This document shows positions 8,469 to 15,461 of a stretch of DNA of 43,161 nucleotides, one piece after another (position 1 is the first letter of the stretch; the number at the start of each line of letters is the position of its first letter). This DNA is from Chitinophagaceae bacterium (GTDB lineage Bacteria > Bacteroidota > Bacteroidia > Chitinophagales > Chitinophagaceae). The translations under genes and the position numbers were made by a program. The notes under the pieces were generated by a model. It saw only the letters and a program-made list of their open reading frames with translations. It did not search any database and was not told where the DNA came from. The DNA lies in NCBI GenBank assembly GCA_022841365.1, contig JALHRP010000002.1:1-43161 (forward strand), in the 5' to 3' direction.

Positions 8469-9593
8469 ATGTACAGAGAAACAGAAATATTACAGGAAGC
8501 AGTTGCCGGCGATCTCATCATTAATGTAGGTCCGCAACATCCATCTACACATGGCGTGTTGCATTTGGTAATTACATTAAATGGTGAAACCATAAAAAAG
8601 GTAGAACCGCATCTTGGTTATATTCATCGTTCCATTGAAAAAATGTGCGAAAGCTTAACCTTCCGCCAGTTTATTTATGTAACGAGTAAAATGGATTATC
8701 TCTCTTCACATATCAACAATCATGGTTGTTCTTTATGTGTAGAAAAAGGTTTGCAGATAGAAGTTCCCGAACGTGCACAGGTGATTCGTGTATTAATGGA
8801 TGAATTAACCAGACTTGCTTCGCATCAACTCTGGTGGGGAGCATTGGGTATGGATGTGGGAGCACTTACTCCTTTCTTTCATGCCTTTCGTGAACGTGAA
8901 CTGATCAACGATATTTTTGAAGAAACCTGTGGCACAAGGTTAACGATGAATTATATGGTGCCCGGCGGTGTTATGGCCGATCTGCATCCTAACTTTCAAC
9001 GCAGGGTGCATGAGTTCATCAAACAATTCAAACAAAAGTTTGATGAGTATGATGAATTGTTAACCGATAATATCATCTTTAAAAACAGAATGCAGGGTGT
9101 TGGTGTGTTATCTGCAGCAGATGCCGTTTCTTATGGATGTACCGGTCCTGTTGCAAGAGCCAGCGGCGTTTCATCCGACATACGCAAATTATATCCTTAC
9201 GAAATATATAACAAGCTGCAGTTTGATGAAGTAATTGAAACAGCAGGTGATTGTTATTCACGGTATATGGTGCGGATGAAAGAAATGCGTCAATCACTTT
9301 CTATTATTGAACAATTAATTGACCAGATTCCTGAAGGTGAGTATCAGGCAAAAACAAAAGCCGTATTAAAATTACCAAAGGGCGAATACTACAGTCGTGT
9401 TGAAACAGCACGTGGTGAGTTTGGTGTTTATATTGTAAGTGAAGGCGGAACAACGCCGTACAGAATCAAATTCCGTTCACCCGGTTTTAGTAATTTAAGT
9501 GCGTTGGATCATATGGCAAGAGGTGGAAAGATTGGAGATTTGGTGGCCATCATGGGATCACTTGATTTAGTGATACCTGATATTGACAGATAG
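8469..9593 (+). CDS. nuoD: NADH-quinone oxidoreductase subunit D
   Basis: Peripheral-arm (49 kDa-type) subunit that forms the quinone cavity with NuoB. The 374-residue product starts close to the conserved PQHPSTHGVLHLV motif, contains CSLCVEKG, and ends in the family's terminal LDLVIPDIDR. It is slightly short because the N-terminal extension is brief. The start codon abuts the repeat element. In fourteen-gene nuo operons nuoE, nuoF and nuoG normally follow; here nuoH follows after a repeat spacer. Confidence 0.97.
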   Translation: MYRETEILQEAVAGDLIINVGPQHPSTHGVLHLVITLNGETIKKVEPHLGYIHRSIEKMCESLTFRQFIYVTSKMDYLSSHINNHGCSLCVEKGLQIEVPERAQVIRVLMDELTRLASHQLWWGALGMDVGALTPFFHAFRERELINDIFEETCGTRLTMNYMVPGGVMADLHPNFQRRVHEFIKQFKQKFDEYDELLTDNIIFKNRMQGVGVLSAADAVSYGCTGPVARASGVSSDIRKLYPYEIYNKLQFDEVIETAGDCYSRYMVRMKEMRQSLSIIEQLIDQIPEGEYQAKTKAVLKLPKGEYYSRVETARGEFGVYIVSEGGTTPYRIKFRSPGFSNLSALDHMARGGKIGDLVAIMGSLDLVIPDIDR

Positions 9594-9782
9594 GCCCCTC
9601 TAAATCTCCCCGGAAGGGAGACTTGGCAAGGCACAAGGCCAGCTTATTTAAGCTATAGTTGATTGGCAAATGATTGATGATATAAGATGAAATGCTGAAA
9701 CGTAGAATAGTAAAGTAAAATTCATAAAAACAAAGCCCGGCCTCCCTCTCTTTTGGAGAGGGATTGAGGGTGAGGTCTAAGA
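9594..9782 (+). repeat. Composite spacer element between nuoD and nuoH, at the site of the missing nuoEFG
   Basis: The left hairpin (CCCCTCTAAATCTCCCC, GGAAGGGAG, ACTTGG, then GGCACAAGGCCAGCTT) starts immediately after the nuoD stop. The right hairpin (9735-9778, ending TTGAGGGTGAGGTCT) ends 4 bases before the nuoH ATG. The middle includes GATGAAATGCTGAAA, related to the nuoC-nuoD and nuoK-nuoL copies. No remains of nuoE, nuoF or nuoG are recognisable. Confidence 0.85.
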
Positions 9783-10859
9783 ATGCCCAGTTTAGAAAAC
9801 ATAACCGATGATCTTGATGTATGGTTGTACCAGCAGTTTGGTGCAACAGCAACGTTCCTTATTGAAAGTGTACTCATTGCACTTTTAGCTATTGGTTTGT
9901 TTTCCATTCTTGGATTGGTGTTGATCATGATGGAGCGAAAAGTATCGGCTTATATGCAGGTGCGTTTAGGACCCAACCGTGTTGGGCCCAAAGGAATGTT
10001 CCAGACTGTTGCTGATACTTTAAAGCTGATTGTAAAAGAAGGAATGACGCCCGATGGTGCAGATAAGTTTCTTTTTAATCTTGCGCCGTTTATTGTTATG
10101 ATCATTGCCATGGTGATTCTTGCACCGCTTGCTTTCTCCAAAGGTTTTCAGATATGGGATATAAATATTGGTGTATTATTTATTACAGCGGTTTCTTCAG
10201 TAAGTGTGATTGGTATTTTAATGGCGGGATGGGCCAGCAACAATAAATATTCGTTGTTGGGTGCTATGCGCAGCGGTGCACAGATCGTAAGCTATGAGTT
10301 AAGTGCAGGTCTGTCTGTGATTGCTATTGTAGTATTAACAGGTAGTTTACGCATGTCGGATATTGTTGCTTCTCAGGAAAATGGCTGGTGGTTATTTAAA
10401 GGACATATCCCTGTGCTGATTGCCTTTGTGATTTTTATTATTGCTATCACTGCCGAAACTAACCGTGCCCCATTTGATCTGGCAGAAGCGGAAAGTGAAT
10501 TAACAGCGGGCTTTCATACAGAATACTCAGGAATGAAATTCGCCTTGTTCTTCCTGGCTGAGTACGTGAATATTTTTATTGTATGTGCAGTTGGTGCTAC
10601 ATTATTTTTAGGTGGATGGATGCCTCTGCATTTTGGAACGAATACGCAGTTTAATCATGTAATGGATTATATACCCGGCATAGTGTGGTTTATGGGTAAG
10701 ACGTTCTTTTTAATTTTTGTGATCATGTGGTTCAGGTGGACCTTCCCCCGGCTCCGTATTGATCAGTTGCTGAATCTTGAATGGAAATATTTATTACCCA
10801 TCAGTTTATTTAATTTATTACTGGTTACGTTGATGGCAATTATGGGGTGGCATTTTTAG
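9783..10859 (+). CDS. nuoH: NADH-quinone oxidoreductase subunit H
   Basis: Membrane subunit that joins the peripheral and membrane arms and lines the quinone tunnel. The 358-residue product has about eight hydrophobic helices and the signatures MQVRLGPNRVGPKG and ETNRAPFDLAEAESELTAGF, with the conserved acidic residues of the loop facing NuoD and NuoB. Flanked on both sides by composite repeat elements. Confidence 0.97.
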   Translation: MPSLENITDDLDVWLYQQFGATATFLIESVLIALLAIGLFSILGLVLIMMERKVSAYMQVRLGPNRVGPKGMFQTVADTLKLIVKEGMTPDGADKFLFNLAPFIVMIIAMVILAPLAFSKGFQIWDINIGVLFITAVSSVSVIGILMAGWASNNKYSLLGAMRSGAQIVSYELSAGLSVIAIVVLTGSLRMSDIVASQENGWWLFKGHIPVLIAFVIFIIAITAETNRAPFDLAEAESELTAGFHTEYSGMKFALFFLAEYVNIFIVCAVGATLFLGGWMPLHFGTNTQFNHVMDYIPGIVWFMGKTFFLIFVIMWFRWTFPRLRIDQLLNLEWKYLLPISLFNLLLVTLMAIMGWHF

Positions 10860-10866
10860 AGGCCAG

Positions 10867-11053
10867 AAGCCCCCTCTAACTCCCCCGGTAGGGGAGAATT
10901 TCAACGCACAGGGCCAGCTTGTCAAAGAGTATATTGAATTGATAAAAGTTTGATGAAGAGAATGAAAAAGATGAAAAGTCTATTTACAATTGTTGAACAA
11001 AAAAAATAAAGTCTGGTTTCCCCTCTTGGGAGGGGTGCAGGTGTGGGTTGCTT
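10867..11053 (+). repeat. Composite spacer element between nuoH and nuoI
   Basis: The left hairpin (CCCCCTCTAACTCCCCC, GGTAGGGGAG) starts 8 bases after the nuoH stop and is followed by GCACAGGGCCAGCTTGT. The right hairpin (11011-11050: GGTTTCCCCTC, TTGGGAGGGG, TGCAGGTGTGGG) is the most divergent right half, but it has the same place, ending 3 bases before the nuoI ATG. Confidence 0.8.
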
Positions 11054-11533
11054 ATGTTTTTAAAAGAATACATAAAAGAAGTATTTGGTGCGGTAAAGTC
11101 GCTGGCAACAGGTATGCGCCGGACCGGTTATTATTTTACACACCATAAAGAAATCATTACACAACAGTATCCTGATAACAGAGATACGTTGCAGTTACCT
11201 GAACGTTTCAGAGGTGAGGTAGTAATGATTCATGATGAAAACAATGAGCATGCCTGCACCGGTTGTACTGCCTGTGAGCTGGCATGTCCTAACGCAACCA
11301 TCAAGATTGTAACCAAGTTTGATGTTGATGAAGAAACAGGCAAGAAGAAAAAAGCCATTGACACATTTGTGTATCATCTGGAGCTCTGTACGTTTTGCAA
11401 TTTGTGTATTGAAGCTTGTCCAACCGGCGCCATTAAAATGGATCAGACATTTGAACATAGTGTGTTTGACAGAAGTAAGCTGACGAAGAAATTGAATCAT
11501 GATGGATCGAAGATCAGGGCGGGCGTGGAATAA
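11054..11533 (+). CDS. nuoI: NADH-quinone oxidoreductase subunit I
   Basis: Ferredoxin-like subunit carrying two [4Fe-4S] clusters (N6a, N6b) that pass electrons to NuoB. The 159-residue product has two CxxCxxCxxxCP motifs, with Cys68/71/74/78 (CTGCTACELACP) and Cys112/115/118/122 (CTFCNLCIEACP). The ATG at 11054 is chosen over an in-frame TTG two codons earlier. In the absence of NuoEFG from this operon, NuoI would be the outermost cluster-bearing subunit encoded here. Confidence 0.96.
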   Translation: MFLKEYIKEVFGAVKSLATGMRRTGYYFTHHKEIITQQYPDNRDTLQLPERFRGEVVMIHDENNEHACTGCTACELACPNATIKIVTKFDVDEETGKKKKAIDTFVYHLELCTFCNLCIEACPTGAIKMDQTFEHSVFDRSKLTKKLNHDGSKIRAGVE

Positions 11534-11537
11534 GGGA

Positions 11538-11760
11538 GGCCCCCTCTAACTCCCCCGGAGGGGGAGAATGTCTTTGCACAAGGGCCAACTTGTTAAACAG
11601 ATTGACTAGAAATAAAGCTGTTATTAATTGATGAATAAACAGAAAATGTTGAAATGCCCGCCTGAATGAATAATTCGGGCAGGCCTAATTACAAAAGATA
11701 ACTAATAAAATAAAGCCCGGCCTCCCTCTCTACCGGAGAGGGAACGAGGGTGAGGCTATT
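11538..11760 (+). repeat. Composite spacer element between nuoI and nuoJ, with a nested palindrome
   Basis: The left hairpin (CCCCCTCTAACTCCCCC, GGAGGGGGAG) starts 4 bases after the stop and the right hairpin (11715-11757) ends 3 bases before the nuoJ ATG. The middle is longer than in the sister copies because a second palindrome (11656-11684) interrupts the GAAATGC / CTAATTACA stretch that is continuous in the nuoC-nuoD copy. Confidence 0.85.
11656..11684. repeat. Short palindrome nested in the nuoI-nuoJ element
   Basis: GCCCGCCTGAAT pairs with ATTCGGGCAGGC around a 5-base loop, allowing two wobble pairs. Comparison with 8390-8402, where GAAATGCTTAATTACA is uninterrupted, shows that it was inserted into an existing spacer element. 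Confidence 0.7.
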
Positions 11761-12276
11761 ATGACTGCATCACAAATCATATTTTATATTCTTTCTGCCT
11801 TTATTCTTGGCATGGGCATCCTGTCTGTTACCAGCAGGAAGATCTTTCGTTCTGCCATTTGGTTGTTGTTTTCACTTATAGGCATTGCAGGCTTATACTT
11901 CTGGATGGAAGTTGAGTTTATTGCAGCCGTTCAGATTGTGGTGTATGTGGGAGGTATTGTAGTCCTCATTATTTTTTCCATCTTCCTTACACAGCAATCG
12001 GGAAAGGAAATGCAAAAAGCACCATTGATGCGCAAGATTGCAGGTGCGTTGGCAGTTGTATTCGGCTTCGCATTTACCTATATGCTTATTGACCGCTATG
12101 GATTTAAACCAAAGTCAGTAGTATTTGATAATAGTGTTGCAAGAATAGGCAATGCCATGCTCAATACAGAACAGGGCGGCTTTTCACTTCCTTTTGAAGT
12201 AGTGAGTATTTTATTACTGGCTGCCATGATCGGTTGTATTGTAATTGCACTAAAGATAAAACCAACAGAACAATGA
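11761..12276 (+). CDS. nuoJ: NADH-quinone oxidoreductase subunit J
   Basis: Membrane-arm subunit (ND6-type). The 171-residue product has five hydrophobic segments. The family motif YVGGIVVLIIFSIFL, containing the pi-bulge helix region, is near residue 62. The last bases overlap the nuoK start (ATGA), indicating translational coupling. Confidence 0.95.
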   Translation: MTASQIIFYILSAFILGMGILSVTSRKIFRSAIWLLFSLIGIAGLYFWMEVEFIAAVQIVVYVGGIVVLIIFSIFLTQQSGKEMQKAPLMRKIAGALAVVFGFAFTYMLIDRYGFKPKSVVFDNSVARIGNAMLNTEQGGFSLPFEVVSILLLAAMIGCIVIALKIKPTEQ

Positions 12277-12587
12277 GCGAAGTACCCATCAGTCATATTT
12301 TATTTGTAAGCACAGCCTTATTTTTCATCGGCATGTATGGATTGTTCACACGTCGGAACATGATCACCATGCTCATGTCCATTGAATTAATGCTGAACAG
12401 CGTTAACATCAACTTTGTAACGTTCAATAAATATTTATATCCTGAGAAATTAGACGGCATCTTCTTTACCATCTTTATTATTACGATTGCAGCTGCAGAA
12501 GCAGCCGTAGCGATTGCCATTATCATCAATCTCTACCGCAGTCATAAATCCATTGATGTAGAAGATGCAACGGAAATGAAATATTAA
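12273..12587 (+). CDS. nuoK: NADH-quinone oxidoreductase subunit K
   Basis: Membrane-arm subunit (ND4L-type) of the proton pathway. The 104-residue product has three helices with the conserved glutamates in LMSIELMLNSVNINFV and in TIAAAEAAVAIAI. The ATG at 12273 overlaps the nuoJ stop by four bases; a frame from 12234 would start inside nuoJ and lacks family similarity in its extra part. Confidence 0.96.
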   Translation: MSEVPISHILFVSTALFFIGMYGLFTRRNMITMLMSIELMLNSVNINFVTFNKYLYPEKLDGIFFTIFIITIAAAEAAVAIAIIINLYRSHKSIDVEDATEMKY

Positions 12588-12589
12588 GA

Positions 12590-12859
12590 AGCCCCCTCTA
12601 ACTCCCCCGGAGGGGGAGAATGGCAGAGCACAAAGCCAACTTGATGAAAAAGTTGATAAATAATAAACGGTTCGTTGATTAAAAATAAAAAGATGAAATG
12701 CTTAATTAATAAAGATAAATCAGTTGACAAAGTTTGGCCTCCCTCTCTACGGGAGAGGGAACGAGGGAGAGGCCGACACGTGTAAAAACTATTGCTCAAT
12801 AAAAAAATAAATGCCCGGCCTCTCCCGAAACTTCGGGAGAACGAGGGTGAGGCCTTTAT
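12590..12859 (+). repeat. Composite spacer element between nuoK and nuoL with two right-hand hairpins
   Basis: The left hairpin (CCCCCTCTAACTCCCCC, GGAGGGGGAG, then GCACAAAGCCAACTT) starts 2 bases after the nuoK stop. The middle carries GATGAAATGCTTAATTA as in the nuoC-nuoD copy. Two right hairpins follow, at 12736-12774 (GGCCTCCCTCTC, GAGAGGG, AACGAGGGAGAGGCC) and 12813-12854 (TCTCCCGAA, TTCGGGAGA, ACGAGGGTGAGGCC). Only the second is beside the nuoL ATG, 5 bases away. Confidence 0.85.
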
Positions 12860-14812
12860 ATGAATTACTCATCATACATCGCATTGATTCCTTTACTGCC
12901 ACTGGCAGCATTTGTGTTGCTGGGGTTGTTTGGAAGAAAATATTTCAACCAATCAGCAGGAATTATTGCAACCGGTTTATTGTTGATTTCAACTGTGCTT
13001 TCTGTTTACACAGCATACCAGTATTTTTTTGTTGACGGAAAGCTGCCTGTCCCGGCAAATCCGGGAGGTGATACTTATCAAACAATCACTGCATTAAAGT
13101 TTACATGGTTATCATTTACTGAAAATGTATCCATTGATATGGGTATCATCCTTGATCCTATTTCAGTGATGATGCTGGTGGTGGTAACCTTTGTGTCTTT
13201 GATGGTGCACATCTTCAGCCTTGGTTATATGAAAGGCGAAGAACGCTTTGCAACTTATTATGCATTTCTCGGATTGTTTACCTTTTCAATGTTAGGATTA
13301 GTAGTATCCTCCAATCTTTTCCAGATCTACATGTTCTGGGAATTGGTTGGCGCATCATCTTATTTGCTCATTGGTTATTATTTTCAGAAACCATCAGCAG
13401 TGGCTGCATCAAAGAAAGCATTCATTGTTACACGCTTTGCTGATCTGGGTTTTCTCATCGGCATTTTAGTATTGGCATTTTATGGAGAAAGTTTAGACTT
13501 CAACACGATCATCCAAAAATTAACTGCACAGCAAGCATCGCAGTTTGTCGCCATTACTTCTGCATCATTCGTTGGAGTATCAGCTTTAACATGGGGATTA
13601 ACCCTCGTGTTCATGGGTGGTGCAGGTAAGAGTGCGATGTTTCCATTACACATCTGGTTACCCGATGCAATGGAAGGCCCCACTCCTGTTTCTGCATTGA
13701 TCCATGCTGCAACAATGGTTGTGGCCGGTGTGTATTTAGTTGCAAGATTATTCCCATTGTTCGATGTGAATGAAGAAGCATTGTCTATTGTTACAATTGT
13801 TGGTTTAGTCTCCGCATTATTTGCTGCAGTGATTGCCTGTACACAAACAGATATCAAACGTGTACTCGCCTACTCTACCATGAGCCAGATCGGTTACATG
13901 ATGTTTGCTTTAGGTGTAAGTGGCACAGGTGGCGAAGATGGATTAGGTTATACCGCTTCCATGTTCCATTTGTTTACACATGCGTTCTTTAAATCATTAT
14001 TGTTCCTCGGAGCAGGTGCGGTGATTCATTTTGTACACAGCAACGAGATGAAAGATATGGGTGGATTGAGAAAGTACATGCCCATTACACATATCAGCTT
14101 TTTAATCGCTTGTTTGGCGATTGCAGGTGTTCCACCATTTGCAGGCTTCTTCAGCAAAGAAGAAATTCTTTTGGCTGCATATAATTCAAGTATGGTTGTT
14201 TATGTGATTGCATTGCTTACATCCGGACTAACTGCTTTCTATATGTTTCGATTGTATTTCTCTATCTTCTGGAATAAAGAGATTGAAGTACATAATAACC
14301 ATGGTGAAGGAACTTTCTCCATGAAACTTCCGTTGATCCTTTTAGCCATATGTACTCTTGCTGCAGGTTTTATTCCATTTGGCGAATTTGTTTCTGCAGA
14401 TGGCAAAGCACTCGAATCGCATTTTCATTTAAGTTTTTCTATTGCACCTGTAGCAATTGGATTGGCGGGCATTGGTCTTGCCATGTATTTATTTCTTTAT
14501 GAAAATGAGTGCCCGGAAAAATATTCGAGAATGTTGGGTGGCTTTTATAAAGCAGCGTACAAAAAATTTTATATTGACGAAATCTACTTGTTCATTACTA
14601 AAAAAGTCATTTTCAATTTTATTGGCCGGCCTGCTGCATGGATTGATCGGAATATTGTGGATGGTTTAATGAATGGTATTGCAACAACAACAGCAACTAT
14701 ATCGAGTATCATCAAAGGTGTACAATCAGGTAAAGTTCAAAACTATGCCCTGTACTTTTTTGGAGGTATTGCCACATTAGTCATTGTCTTTATTTATTTA
14801 TGGAAACAATAA
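12860..14812 (+). CDS. nuoL: NADH-quinone oxidoreductase subunit L
   Basis: Large antiporter-like proton-pumping subunit at the end of the membrane arm. The 650-residue product has many hydrophobic helices, the conserved WELVGASSYLLIGYY motif with its key glutamate, GGAGKSAMFPLHIWLPDAMEGPTPVSALIHAATMV (seen in part as FPLHIWLPDAMEGPTPVSAL), and a C-terminal stretch compatible with the long lateral helix. Length is within the normal range. Confidence 0.97.
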   Translation: MNYSSYIALIPLLPLAAFVLLGLFGRKYFNQSAGIIATGLLLISTVLSVYTAYQYFFVDGKLPVPANPGGDTYQTITALKFTWLSFTENVSIDMGIILDPISVMMLVVVTFVSLMVHIFSLGYMKGEERFATYYAFLGLFTFSMLGLVVSSNLFQIYMFWELVGASSYLLIGYYFQKPSAVAASKKAFIVTRFADLGFLIGILVLAFYGESLDFNTIIQKLTAQQASQFVAITSASFVGVSALTWGLTLVFMGGAGKSAMFPLHIWLPDAMEGPTPVSALIHAATMVVAGVYLVARLFPLFDVNEEALSIVTIVGLVSALFAAVIACTQTDIKRVLAYSTMSQIGYMMFALGVSGTGGEDGLGYTASMFHLFTHAFFKSLLFLGAGAVIHFVHSNEMKDMGGLRKYMPITHISFLIACLAIAGVPPFAGFFSKEEILLAAYNSSMVVYVIALLTSGLTAFYMFRLYFSIFWNKEIEVHNNHGEGTFSMKLPLILLAICTLAAGFIPFGEFVSADGKALESHFHLSFSIAPVAIGLAGIGLAMYLFLYENECPEKYSRMLGGFYKAAYKKFYIDEIYLFITKKVIFNFIGRPAAWIDRNIVDGLMNGIATTTATISSIIKGVQSGKVQNYALYFFGGIATLVIVFIYLWKQ

Positions 14813-14817
14813 AAGAA

Positions 14818-14830
14818 GCCCTATAAGGGC
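14818..14830. repeat. Short palindrome after nuoL
   Basis: GCCCT-ATA-AGGGC, a perfect stem 5 bases beyond the nuoL stop. It is one of at least four different palindromes packed into the nuoL-nuoM spacer and could act as a weak terminator or processing site. Confidence 0.5.
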
Positions 14831-14863
14831 GTAATGTCAGTAGAAAATTCAAAAAATAAACCA

Positions 14864-15388
14864 AGCTCCGTAGGAGCGATATGTAAACAATAAGCTGATG
14901 CCCAACACATATTCTCAGATATACATTCAGATTGTGTTTGCTGTAAAAGGCAGGGAGCATTTTATTAAAGAAACATTCAGAGAGGAATTACAAAAGTATA
15001 CGACGGGTATTATAAACAATAAGAAGCAAAAATTATACGCCATCTATTGCATGCCGGATCATTCCCATTTGTTTGTCAGTATGAAGCCCGATTTATCTAT
15101 ATCAGACTTAACAAGAGATATTAAATCAAATACTTCTTCATTTCTGAAAGACAAAAAATTTGTTTCGGAGTCATTTAGCTGGCAGGAAGGGTTTGGGGCT
15201 TTCAGCTATTCAAAATCGCAGGCACCTACTGTTGTAAACTATATTGTGAATCAGCCTGAACATCATAAGAGAAAAACCTTCCAACAGGAATATCTTGAAT
15301 TTCTGGAAAAATTTGAAATTGATTACAACCCAAAATATCTATTCGAATTCTATGATTGACAAATTCAACATATCGCTCCTACGGAGCT
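14864..15388 (+). mobile_element. REP-associated transposase unit between nuoL and nuoM
   Basis: A 21-bp sequence at 14864-14884 (starting AGCTCCGTAGGAGCG) recurs as a perfect inverted copy at 15368-15388 (ending CTCCTACGGAGCT). Each end contains its own hairpin, GCTCC-GTA-GGAGC. Between them lies only the transposase gene 14898-15359. This fits a REP/RAYT unit: a Y1 transposase flanked by REP-like hairpins. It points in the direction of the operon and replaces the composite spacer element expected here. Confidence 0.75.
14898..15359 (+). CDS. REP-associated / IS200-like tyrosine transposase
   Basis: A 153-residue protein of the Y1 transposase family (PF01797), single-strand DNA endonucleases that cleave at hairpin-marked sites through a covalent tyrosine link. 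The metal-binding HUH motif is in MPDHSHLFVSM, and a tyrosine in the YSKSQAPTVVNYIVNQ region fits the catalytic helix. The beginning, MPNTYSQIYIQIVFAVKGRE, is typical of the family. It appears intact. Flanking inverted hairpins at 14864 and 15368 support a RAYT. Its reading direction would let nuoM and nuoN transcription pass through it. Confidence 0.9.
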   Translation: MPNTYSQIYIQIVFAVKGREHFIKETFREELQKYTTGIINNKKQKLYAIYCMPDHSHLFVSMKPDLSISDLTRDIKSNTSSFLKDKKFVSESFSWQEGFGAFSYSKSQAPTVVNYIVNQPEHHKRKTFQQEYLEFLEKFEIDYNPKYLFEFYD

Positions 15389-15425
15389 CAACAACTCCTT
15401 TTCCATTTGGGGCTACTAACATGGC

Positions 15426-15438
15426 GTGCCGATGGCAC
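15426..15438. repeat. Short palindrome before nuoM
   Basis: GTGCC-GAT-GGCAC, a perfect 5-bp stem 23 bases before the nuoM start, of a different sequence family from the other palindromes in this spacer. Confidence 0.45.
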
Positions 15439-15461
15439 TTTACTAAAATGAATTACAGAAT

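Noticed and set aside
9550-9928. Minus-strand frames around the nuoD-nuoH junction with peptides like LTLNPSPKEREAG
   Set aside because: These peptides are translations of the palindromic repeat on the wrong strand; they overlap nuoD, the spacer and nuoH.
8277-12859. CRISPR-like array of spaced repeats
   Set aside because: The repeats are separated by whole genes, differ in sequence and have internal hairpins; no cas genes are present.
13480-13857. 125-codon minus-strand frame inside nuoL
   Set aside because: It is fully contained in a strongly supported nuoL and has no family features.
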